DNA of 32,127 nucleotides from an uncultured Prevotellaceae bacterium (GTDB lineage Bacteria > Bacteroidota > Bacteroidia > Bacteroidales > Bacteroidaceae): NCBI GenBank assembly GCA_902789415.1, contig CADAOD010000040.1:1-32127 (forward strand), in the 5' to 3' direction. Position 1 is the first letter of the stretch. Each line of letters begins with the position of its first letter. A model generated the notes under the pieces. The model saw only the letters and a program-made list of their open reading frames with translations. It had not been told where the DNA came from and made no database searches. Both the position numbers and the translations under genes were made by a program. This document shows, in pieces, positions 22,920-32,127 of the stretch.

Positions 22920-25511
22920 ATGAAGAAGATGAGAAAGATATCGATTTGGGTAGCATTAGGCATTTTGTCGTTAAGTAGTTGTTCGAAAGATTTTGTGTAC
23001 AACGATGCCGACATTACGAAGGAGAACGCCGAAGCCATATTTGGTTTGATTGATCCTAACCAGGATTGGCGCACCACAACTTCGGGCACAGTCACCATAA
23101 CTGCCGATGCCGACATGGACAACATTGCCAAGGTGCAGATTCTGACCGGATCGCCATTCTTTAACAAGGACGCAAAGATTCTGGCCGAAGCAGAAGCTAC
23201 AGCCGGACAGACCGTAACATTAAGCTACGATGCACCAAGAACTAACACCCGAGTAATTGCCGCCTGCACAGACAACAACGGAAAGTACTATATTCAGGCC
23301 TTTAATATTGGCGACAAGACTGTTAGCTTTAAGAGCGCAACAGCTGGCACCCGTGCTGCAGCTATGACAAGAGCTGGAGGCGAACTGCCAAACATATCGC
23401 TTGACTTTAAGAACTCATTCATGTCGTACAATGCTGAACGTGCCAGAAGTACCAACGCCACTTACAGCAGCTGGCAAGGCTCAAAATGGGATAACGACCG
23501 TTTGTGGCAGCTTACCGGTTCAGAGAGCTACAACGGCTGGACCATTTCCAATAATACCATTCACAGAAATGCTCCAGCTTTATCCGCAGAAGAAGAAGCT
23601 ACTCTTGAGGCTATATTCGAAGATGCGCTCGGTAGATATGAAAAGGGCAAAGCGAAGAATAATCTGCCTATCATCAAAGAGAGTAGTCGTGTTCGTTTAT
23701 ACGGCAACCACTTGGTAAGCACCGGCGATGCAGCTATCACATTAACCCCCGTTCAGGCTGCTTCGACCGAGGCCTATTGGTGCGACATCTATTACTATTA
23801 CTACAGAACAGGCGACATTCCAGAAGGAACTTCAGAGGCTGACTATATCAAGACATTACCAAAGTTCAAGGCTATCGACATGAATGAGGTAAGAGATGGT
23901 ATCAGCGCTGTTACAGGAGTTGCCAAAAAAGCATCAGACACAAAATTCCTCAGACAGAACGAATATCTGCTTCCGTTCTATGGAAATGCTTCAGAGTTTG
24001 AATCCAAGCCATATACACTTGCCTCGTATGGCTATACTACAAATGGAAAATTCTATCGTATCTACAACTACTCTGGCTACAAAACAGTAGCTGCATCGAA
24101 TCATTATATCACTTATAGCGACAACATGCATAATTTGCAGGGTGAAGGCGAAGCCAATATTAAGGATCAGCTATGGCAAGTCTTTACGAACGCCGATGAC
24201 AACAGCATCATGCTGTATAACGTCGGAAATAAAAAATTCTTTTGGTATAAAGATGGTGATTTTGTAGAATTTAAGGATATCGAAGAGAGTAGTCTTAAAA
24301 ACTATACCATCTATGTTTCAGATGGAACAGTTACAAATAGCAAAATAGTCCCAATTGCTTTCAACAACGAAGTAGACAGTCAAACGGTATTTATTTCAAG
24401 TGCAAGCAAAAGCAATTTTATCAAAGCACGTATAGATACAGATTATACGTATCTCAATAAAGGAGGACAAAATATAAGTGGAGACTACAGAACTTCTCGA
24501 TTATGGACATTCAAGGAATATAGCTATCCATCAGCAACTGCTATTACCGACTTTGACCTGCCATATAAGCAGTTCCCCGATGGTCAAATTGTTCCACCAA
24601 GCGCAAAGCCATCTACTATTATCCCTGCGGGCTACCGTATTGGATTCATGGTAAGAAAAGATGGTGGTGCAAAAGCAAACAACAACAATGGCGACAACAG
24701 CCTAAAAGGCTGCGTGTACGGTTATGGTGCATTGAATACAGAGATAAACACCTACGGCAATTTTAATAAATCTGTTACCAACTTCGGCATGGACCTCGAC
24801 TCCCCCCGTATGGCAACGTTTACCGCCAACAATAAGGTATATCTCACTTTCGAGGAAGGAACCGACGCACAGTTTAGCGATATTATCGTTGAGATGGGTT
24901 CTGCAGGCGATACCGGTGTAGACATGTTCGACGAGGAGCAAGAGGTTAACGAGTTTTCGTACACCATGTGCTTTGAGGACCGCCCGAATACGGCCGACTA
25001 CGATATGAACGACGTGGTATTGCGTTGCACCCGCATTTCGGATACCGAATTAATGCTGTCGCTGATTGCTACTGGTGCTAACGACCCCGTTCTTATCAAC
25101 GGTATTGTAGGCGAATTCTTAAGAGGAACAGAGTTGAACGGCAAGGAAGTACATAGCCTGTTTGGCGTAGAAACCTCAACTTTCGTAAACACCGTTGCAT
25201 CAGAAAACACTTTGCCCGAAGTATCGGGTTTTTACAGAGTAGATGAATCAACAACTATCAAGCAATTCTTGAGCAGCATCTACATTACCAACAACGGTCA
25301 GGGCGGCAGAACTATCGGACTGCCTGCAACCGGCGAGCCTCCTTACGCTATCATTATGCCAGGCGACTTTGACTATCCTCAGGAAAGAGTAAGCATAGCA
25401 GTAGCCTACCGACTGTTTAGCGAGTGGGTAAACGACGCCACCAACTATGGCGACTGGCCTAAGTTCTACGATAAGGACAAGATTTACACCAACCCCTACA
25501 ACAGGGAATAA
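22920..25511 (+). CDS. DUF4842 (LruC-like) domain lipoprotein
   Basis: 863 aa. The N terminus is a lipoprotein signal with lipobox LSLSSC (Cys21). Residues about 25-150 form a beta-rich domain. Residues about 340-540 look like a separate module with repeated tryptophan patterns (QLWQVFTN, SRLWTFKEY) of beta-trefoil or lectin-like style, encoded by visibly AT-richer DNA. The C-terminal part (about 560-860) carries the DUF4842/DUF4114-like motif CFEDRPNTADYDMNDVVLR, an acidic loop of the type that binds calcium. It is probably exported to the cell surface. The adjacent TonB receptor may work with it, but the two are not clearly an operon. Domain names other than DUF4842 are tentative. A terminator follows. 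Confidence 0.82.
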   Translation: MKKMRKISIWVALGILSLSSCSKDFVYNDADITKENAEAIFGLIDPNQDWRTTTSGTVTITADADMDNIAKVQILTGSPFFNKDAKILAEAEATAGQTVTLSYDAPRTNTRVIAACTDNNGKYYIQAFNIGDKTVSFKSATAGTRAAAMTRAGGELPNISLDFKNSFMSYNAERARSTNATYSSWQGSKWDNDRLWQLTGSESYNGWTISNNTIHRNAPALSAEEEATLEAIFEDALGRYEKGKAKNNLPIIKESSRVRLYGNHLVSTGDAAITLTPVQAASTEAYWCDIYYYYYRTGDIPEGTSEADYIKTLPKFKAIDMNEVRDGISAVTGVAKKASDTKFLRQNEYLLPFYGNASEFESKPYTLASYGYTTNGKFYRIYNYSGYKTVAASNHYITYSDNMHNLQGEGEANIKDQLWQVFTNADDNSIMLYNVGNKKFFWYKDGDFVEFKDIEESSLKNYTIYVSDGTVTNSKIVPIAFNNEVDSQTVFISSASKSNFIKARIDTDYTYLNKGGQNISGDYRTSRLWTFKEYSYPSATAITDFDLPYKQFPDGQIVPPSAKPSTIIPAGYRIGFMVRKDGGAKANNNNGDNSLKGCVYGYGALNTEINTYGNFNKSVTNFGMDLDSPRMATFTANNKVYLTFEEGTDAQFSDIIVEMGSAGDTGVDMFDEEQEVNEFSYTMCFEDRPNTADYDMNDVVLRCTRISDTELMLSLIATGANDPVLINGIVGEFLRGTELNGKEVHSLFGVETSTFVNTVASENTLPEVSGFYRVDESTTIKQFLSSIYITNNGQGGRTIGLPATGEPPYAIIMPGDFDYPQERVSIAVAYRLFSEWVNDATNYGDWPKFYDKDKIYTNPYNRE

Positions 25512-25535
25512 GTTGAGTAAATATACACAATACAC

Positions 25536-25576
25536 AAGAGATTGCAGCCGAATTAGAGCTACAATCTCTTTTTTTT
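25536..25576 (+). terminator. Intrinsic terminator after the lipoprotein gene
   Basis: AAGAGATTG (25536-25544) pairs perfectly with CAATCTCTT (25562-25570). An inner AGC/GCT pair and a T8 run are present. Confidence 0.9.
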
Positions 25577-25619
25577 AATAAAAAAAGCAAAATAAGGGTG
25601 GATTATCCAATAAGTTTTG

Positions 25620-25627
25620 TACCTTTG
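25620..25627 (+). promoter_or_regulatory. Promoter -7 element of the mce-mmdA operon
   Basis: TACCTTTG lies 34 nt before the mce ATG. No good TTTG is seen at -33. Confidence 0.65.
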
Positions 25628-25661
25628 CATTTCGAAAATATTAATTCTAAATTTTAAGGTT

Positions 25662-26072
25662 ATGAAGATTTCGCACATTGAGCATCTGGGCATTGCCGTT
25701 CAGAGCATTGAGGAAAGCCTGCCGTATTTTACCGACGTGCTGGGTCTGGAGTGTTATGCAACAGAAGTAGTTGAGGACCAGAAAGTGAAGACTGCCTTCC
25801 TGCGTTGCGGCGAGGTAAAGCTCGAGTTGCTGGAGCCCACATCACCCGAGAGCACTATCCAGAAGTGGTTAGATAAGGGCAACAAGGGCGTACATCATGT
25901 AGCCTTCTGTGTAGAGGATGGTGTAGCCAAAGGCTTGGCCGAGGTTTCGGAGAAGGGCGTTCGCCTGATCGACGAGAAGCCACGCAAGGGCGCCGAGGGA
26001 TTGAACATCGCTTTCCTTCACCCCAAATCAACTTGCGGTATCCTGACAGAGCTCTGTGAGCACCCTGAGTAA
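25662..26072 (+). CDS. mce: Methylmalonyl-CoA epimerase
   Basis: 136 aa, a single vicinal-oxygen-chelate fold made of two beta-alpha-beta-beta-beta halves. It interconverts the (2R) and (2S) forms of methylmalonyl-CoA between the mutase and the decarboxylase. Motifs: KISHIEHLGIAV (metal His8), GNKGVHHVAFCV (His78/79), GILTELCEH (Glu130). The ATG at 25662 is chosen because the in-frame extension upstream to 25617 starts before the promoter. It is the first gene of the propionate cluster, with mmdA starting 41 nt after its stop across an AT-rich spacer. The protein is typical in length and undamaged. Confidence 0.94.
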   Translation: MKISHIEHLGIAVQSIEESLPYFTDVLGLECYATEVVEDQKVKTAFLRCGEVKLELLEPTSPESTIQKWLDKGNKGVHHVAFCVEDGVAKGLAEVSEKGVRLIDEKPRKGAEGLNIAFLHPKSTCGILTELCEHPE

Positions 26073-26113
26073 GATTAAAAATTGAAAATTAAAATATTGA
26101 ATTACAAAAAGAA

Positions 26114-27679
26114 ATGAGCAAACAATTAGAAAAAATCAAGCAACTCATCGAGAAGCGCGAACAGGCCCGTCTCGGTGGTGGTGAGAAAGCCATTCAGAAA
26201 CAGCACGACCGTGGTAAGTATACCGCTCGTGAGCGTATTGACATGCTGCTCGACGAGGGTTCGTTCGAAGAGTACGATATGTTTAAGGAGCATCGCTGCC
26301 ATAACTTCGGTATGGAGAAGAAGCAGTTCCTTGGTGATGGTGTAGTAGCCGGTTCGGGTACTATCGATGGTCGCCTGGTATACGTTTTCGCACAGGACTT
26401 CACCGTACACGCAGGTTCTCTGTCGGAAACTATGAGTCAGAAGATTTGTAAGATTATGGATATGGCCATGAAGATGGGCGCTCCTGTTATCGGAATCAAC
26501 GATTCGGGTGGTGCACGTATTCAGGAGGGTATCAACTCTCTGGCTGGTTTCGCCGAGATTTTCGAGCGTAACATCCTGGCATCAGGTGTTATCCCACAGA
26601 TTTCAGGTATCTTCGGTCCTTGCGCCGGTGGTTCGGTTTACAGCCCCGCTCTTACCGACTTTACTCTGATGATGGAGGGTACATCATACATGTTCCTCAC
26701 AGGTCCAAAGGTTGTAAAGACCGTTACTGGCGAGGATATCGACCAGGAGCACCTGGGTGGTGCATCGGTTCACGCTACCAAGTCGGGTGTTACCCACTTC
26801 ACAGCCAAGACCGAGGAAGAGGGTCTGCAGATGATTAAGACTCTGCTGAGCTACATTCCATCAAACAACATGGAGACAGCTCCTTCTAAGCCCTGCACCG
26901 ATCCTATCAACCGCATGGAGGACAGCTTGAACGAGATTATCCCCGAGAACCCCAACGAGGCATACGATATGTACAAGGTTATCGCTGCTATTACCGATAA
27001 TGGCGAGTTCTTCGAGGTACAGCCTAAGTTCGCTAAGAACATCATCGTAGGTTTCGCTCGCTTCAACGGTCAGAGCGTAGGTATCGTAGCTAACCAGCCT
27101 GCTTGCTACGCTGGTGTATTGGACGTTAACGCCAGCCGTAAGGGTGCCCGTTTCGTTCGTTTCTGCGACGCCTTCAATATTCCTATCGTATCACTCGTAG
27201 ACGTTCCAGGATTCCTGCCTGGTACCGGTCAGGAGTACAATGCAGTTATCCTGCACGGTGCTCAGCTGCTTTACGCTTACGGCGAGGCTACTGTGCCCAA
27301 GATTACCGTTACCCTGCGTAAGTCGTACGGTGGTTCACACATCGTTATGGGCTCTAAGCAGCTGCATACCGACCTTAACTACGCATGGCCATCAGCCGAG
27401 ATCGCCGTTATGGGTGCATCGGGTGCTGCTGCCGTACTGTACGCTAAGGAGGCTAAGGCTAAGAAAGAGGCTGGCGAGGACGTTAAGGCATTCATCGCTG
27501 AGAAGGAGGACGAGTACAACGAGCTGTTCGCTAATCCTTATCAGGCTGCCAAGTATGGCTACATCGATGATGTTATCGAGCCACGCAACACTCGTTTCCG
27601 CATCTGCCGCGGTCTGGCTCAGTTGGCTACCAAGCGCGACTCGCTGCCCGCTAAGAAGCACGGTAACATCCCAATGTAA
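26114..27679 (+). CDS. mmdA: Methylmalonyl-CoA decarboxylase / acyl-CoA carboxylase carboxyltransferase subunit
   Basis: 521 aa, full length for the family. It has two crotonase-like carboxyltransferase halves. The N half carries [44 protein letters not shown] and [14 protein letters not shown]. The C half carries [32 protein letters not shown] and [11 protein letters not shown]. Context (mce before, biotin carrier after) supports methylmalonyl-CoA decarboxylase of the succinate-to-propionate path; the same fold serves propionyl-CoA carboxylase in the reverse direction. It is cytoplasmic. It transfers the carboxyl group from methylmalonyl-CoA to biotin on the MmdC product. The start ATG at 26114 follows an A-rich spacer. 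Confidence 0.93.
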   Translation: MSKQLEKIKQLIEKREQARLGGGEKAIQKQHDRGKYTARERIDMLLDEGSFEEYDMFKEHRCHNFGMEKKQFLGDGVVAGSGTIDGRLVYVFAQDFTVHAGSLSETMSQKICKIMDMAMKMGAPVIGINDSGGARIQEGINSLAGFAEIFERNILASGVIPQISGIFGPCAGGSVYSPALTDFTLMMEGTSYMFLTGPKVVKTVTGEDIDQEHLGGASVHATKSGVTHFTAKTEEEGLQMIKTLLSYIPSNNMETAPSKPCTDPINRMEDSLNEIIPENPNEAYDMYKVIAAITDNGEFFEVQPKFAKNIIVGFARFNGQSVGIVANQPACYAGVLDVNASRKGARFVRFCDAFNIPIVSLVDVPGFLPGTGQEYNAVILHGAQLLYAYGEATVPKITVTLRKSYGGSHIVMGSKQLHTDLNYAWPSAEIAVMGASGAAAVLYAKEAKAKKEAGEDVKAFIAEKEDEYNELFANPYQAAKYGYIDDVIEPRNTRFRICRGLAQLATKRDSLPAKKHGNIPM

Positions 27680-27695
27680 TTGATAATTGATAAAT

Positions 27696-27848
27696 ATGAA
27701 TAATAACGAAGTATATGCTGCAATTGCCCTGGCCCTGCACGAGCACATGGGAAACAACGTTCACGACGTTGAAACGGGCATTATAACAATTAACGCGCGC
27801 CCCACCCAGTGGAATGGTTACGCACAAACATTTACACAACATCCCTAA
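27696..27848 (+). CDS. 50-aa OadG-like (decarboxylase delta subunit tail) peptide
   Basis: ATG at 27696, TAA at 27846-27848. The product contains EVYAAIALALHEHMG, then NVHDVETGIITI and RPTQWNGYAQTF. This matches the soluble C-terminal part of OadG/MmdD-type delta subunits, which links the carboxyltransferase to the membrane pump, but the usual N-terminal membrane helix is absent. It lies 16 nt after mmdA and 2 nt before mmdC, so it is clearly a member of the operon. Its small size makes it easy to miss in annotation. A role as carboxyltransferase-carrier assembly peptide is inference from family and position. Confidence 0.75.
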   Translation: MNNNEVYAAIALALHEHMGNNVHDVETGIITINARPTQWNGYAQTFTQHP

Positions 27849-27850
27849 AA

Positions 27851-28279
27851 ATGAAAGAATACAAGTATACCATTAATGGAAACAAGTACGAGGTTGTGGT
27901 AGGCGATATTACTGATAACATCGCTACCCTGACCGTTAACGGCGAACAGTATACCGTAGAAATGGAGAAGCAGGCTGAACCTGAGAAGAAGAAGCCAGTA
28001 GTTAAGGCTGCTGCTACAGCTGCTGCCGACGACGCTCCTGCAGCCAACAAGGGCGCTGTAAACAAGGCCAATGCCGTAAAGGCTCCTCTGCCAGGTGTTA
28101 TTACCGACATTCTGGTGGCCGAGGGCGACGAGGTTAAGGCTGGCGATACAGTAGTAGTTCTTGAGGCTATGAAGATGGCCAACAACCTGGCTGCCGAGAA
28201 GGACGGTAAGGTTACTGCCATTTGCGTAAAAGTTGGTGAGAGTGTAATGGAAGACGATGCGCTGATTGTTATCGAGTAA
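27851..28279 (+). CDS. mmdC: Biotin carboxyl carrier subunit of methylmalonyl-CoA decarboxylase
   Basis: 142 aa. A short beta-rich N-terminal domain (about residues 1-40, KEYKYTINGNKYEVVVGDI) is followed by an Ala/Pro/Lys-rich flexible linker (about 41-76). The biotinyl domain (about 77-142) has the canonical VLEAMKMAN motif with biotin attachment Lys108. It carries the carboxyl group between the MmdA active site and a membrane decarboxylase. The ATG at 27851 sits 2 nt after the preceding small gene's stop and is chosen over an in-frame upstream ATG that overlaps it. A terminator follows directly, and no sodium-pump beta subunit gene (mmdB/oadB) is found next to it. Confidence 0.93.
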   Translation: MKEYKYTINGNKYEVVVGDITDNIATLTVNGEQYTVEMEKQAEPEKKKPVVKAAATAAADDAPAANKGAVNKANAVKAPLPGVITDILVAEGDEVKAGDTVVVLEAMKMANNLAAEKDGKVTAICVKVGESVMEDDALIVIE

Positions 28280-28306
28280 GATTACACCTTATTAATAATA
28301 AAAAGA

Positions 28307-28342
28307 AATCCCTGCTACTACAACGGTGGCAGGGATTACTTT
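28307..28342. terminator. Bidirectional terminator after mmdC
   Basis: AATCCCTGC (28307-28315) pairs with GCAGGGATT (28329-28337). T-rich tails occur on both sides. The gene on the right converges. Confidence 0.82.
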
Positions 28343-28345
28343 TAT

Positions 28346-29395
28346 TTATCGTTTGCGAACGCTCATGCGATACTTGTCGGTTAGCTCGATGTGCATCACC
28401 CGGGTAAAGCCATCGGCAAAGGGCGGAATGGCCAAAGCCACATGCCCCATGGTGCGGCGCAGATTAATCTCAACGCATGGGTGCAACAGGAATCCATCCT
28501 TATCGGCTGTTGATACCACCATCATATCAATACCAAACGGTCCTTGATATACGCCCTTAAAAGTCTCGCCCAGAATCTGGCAAATCTTTTCTCGAACATC
28601 AGAAAGCAAATCAACTGATATATATCTACTTAGCAATTCTTGCTTTTCCTCTTCCTTAGCAATAATATTACCCGTGTATGCACCATTCTTGGTTTGGAAT
28701 AGCGATAAACCTAAATAGCTAACGCAGCCCTGACCATCGCTCACAAACTCCATTCCAAAGTCTTTCACCTTATTATAATAAGGCTCAACCACCACGCAAC
28801 CTTGCTTGGCAACGATATTCTTTATCCAGCGCTCCTGATAGTCGTCGATGGCGCCTGCCATAAAACGCACCCCTCGCCCACTACTGCTCCAAGGGGCTTT
28901 TACCACAATATGGCCGTGCTGATTCAGCTGCTGGCAAATCTCAACAAGCGTATCGGCACAGCACGACGAACCTATGGTACCGGGCAGCTGCAGCTGGTGC
29001 AACAAAGCCACAGCCTGCTTGCGGTGCGACAAGTCGCGAATCACAGCGATATCGTCCTCGCTGGGCATAGCATCCACACCCCATCGCAACAGGAACGAGC
29101 GCAAAGCCAAATCCCATCCCCATGGTTCCACCTTATTTATATATAGGGAGCGAAGTTGCGATTTATCAACAAACAGCTTGGGCGTTCCACCTATCTTTGC
29201 CCTTACCCTACCATATTGTCGCACAGCTTTCTCAACATCATCCACCAGAATATAGTCGTCGTTGCTTGCCCAAAGTGCTGGCAGGTACCCCAAGTCGTGT
29301 CGCAACTGTCGGCCGGCATGCGGCGCAGTAAAATTAGCGAGGTTTGCAGCCAAAGCAAGGTCGTGTTCTGGATTAAATACGTATAATTTTGCCAT
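28346..29395 (-). CDS. Uncharacterised ATP-grasp-like protein
   Basis: 349 aa from ATG at 29395 (MAKLYVFNPEHDLALA); an ATG 6 nt upstream is also possible, while longer in-frame extension crosses the promoter. I do not recognise a named enzyme. Visible features: an N-terminal motif FNPEHDLALA that recurs in conserved Bacteroidetes hypothetical proteins; a region resembling the ATP-grasp nucleotide-binding lysine and glycine loop (HIVVKAPWSSSGRGVRF); VVVEPYYNKVKDFGMEFV; and an acidic/metal-type motif HPCVEINLRRTMGH. This order fits an ATP-grasp ligase fold. The substrate is unknown. It is monocistronic, with a shared terminator with mmdC and a promoter 18 nt upstream of the ATG, so the leader is very short. 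Confidence 0.75.
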   Translation of the reverse strand: MAKLYVFNPEHDLALAANLANFTAPHAGRQLRHDLGYLPALWASNDDYILVDDVEKAVRQYGRVRAKIGGTPKLFVDKSQLRSLYINKVEPWGWDLALRSFLLRWGVDAMPSEDDIAVIRDLSHRKQAVALLHQLQLPGTIGSSCCADTLVEICQQLNQHGHIVVKAPWSSSGRGVRFMAGAIDDYQERWIKNIVAKQGCVVVEPYYNKVKDFGMEFVSDGQGCVSYLGLSLFQTKNGAYTGNIIAKEEEKQELLSRYISVDLLSDVREKICQILGETFKGVYQGPFGIDMMVVSTADKDGFLLHPCVEINLRRTMGHVALAIPPFADGFTRVMHIELTDKYRMSVRKR

Positions 29396-29412
29396 TTTCA
29401 TCAATTTTGGCG

Positions 29413-29420
29413 CAAAATTA
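29413..29420 (-). promoter_or_regulatory. Promoter -7 element of the ATP-grasp-like gene
   Basis: TAATTTTG on the minus strand. The -33 position reads CTTG at 29445-29442, a near match, 21 nt away. Confidence 0.6.
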
Positions 29421-29451
29421 CTACTTTTTTTTGAGATTTTGCAAGTTAGAG

Positions 29452-29482
29452 TTTGCAATTTAAGATAAAATGTGTATCTTTG
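29452..29482 (+). promoter_or_regulatory. Promoter of the AAA ATPase gene
   Basis: TTTG (29452-29455), 19 nt, TATCTTTG (29475-29482). The leader is about 33 nt. Confidence 0.8.
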
Positions 29483-29521
29483 CACCACTTTTAAAAGTAC
29501 AACAAAACAAATCAAGCAGGA

Positions 29522-32127
<2,606 letters not shown>

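Noticed and set aside
20444-25511. Polysaccharide-utilisation locus (SusC/SusD pair)
   Set aside because: The receptor lacks a SusD neighbour, the lipoprotein is of the DUF4842 type, and no glycoside hydrolase is present.

Overview
The window looks like chromosomal DNA of a gut or oral Bacteroidales, closest in style to Prevotella/Segatella. The evidence is: promoters of the Bacteroidetes type (TTTG, about 19 nt, then TAnnTTTG) before most genes; almost no Shine-Dalgarno sites; a secreted C10 (streptopain/interpain-like) cysteine protease; a carboxypeptidase-regulatory-domain TonB receptor; a 'smalltalk' microprotein; and the succinate/propionate enzymes methylmalonyl-CoA epimerase and decarboxylase. 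I see no insertion sequence, integrase, CRISPR array or rRNA. No species can be named from this alone.

Layout. 1-290: the 3' tail of an HU-like DNA-binding protein gene and a 34-aa smalltalk protein gene. 294-7106: a TetR regulator divergent from maeB (malic enzyme with PTA-like domain), then gdhA and rpsA (S1), each with its own promoter and/or terminator; rpsA has a structured leader. 7109-9247: a near-perfect sigma54-type promoter and an htpG gene broken by a frameshifting internal deletion. 9246-13658: a three-gene minus-strand operon of related double-Cache membrane sensors (sensor only; sensor + HAMP + degenerate phosphoacceptor domain; full histidine kinase), with no response regulator beside it. 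13700-14722: a small sigma-70 factor lacking region 3 and two identical tRNA-Arg(ACG) genes. 14758-20389: a co-directional minus-strand run in the order C10 protease, NfeD, SPFH/stomatin, dapA, AraC regulator. 20444-25576: a TonB receptor and a DUF4842-type lipoprotein. 25620-28342: mce, mmdA, a 50-aa OadG-like peptide and the biotin carrier mmdC. 28346-32127: an ATP-grasp-like protein, an AAA/DUF4143-type ATPase with a changed Walker B residue, and the 5' part of a pyruvate:ferredoxin oxidoreductase gene with two frameshifting deletions, cut by the window end.

How the genes fit together. MaeB, GdhA, PFOR and the methylmalonyl-CoA enzymes form the core of fermentative carbon and nitrogen metabolism leading to succinate and propionate. 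S1 and the tRNA-Arg pair are translation genes, and their promoters share a 16-nt identical core. The most system-like novelty is the tiered double-Cache operon. The C10 protease-NfeD-stomatin arrangement and the putative sigma54 control of htpG come next. The three frame-breaking deletions (one in htpG, two in nifJ) fall in conserved housekeeping genes and may be assembly artefacts.
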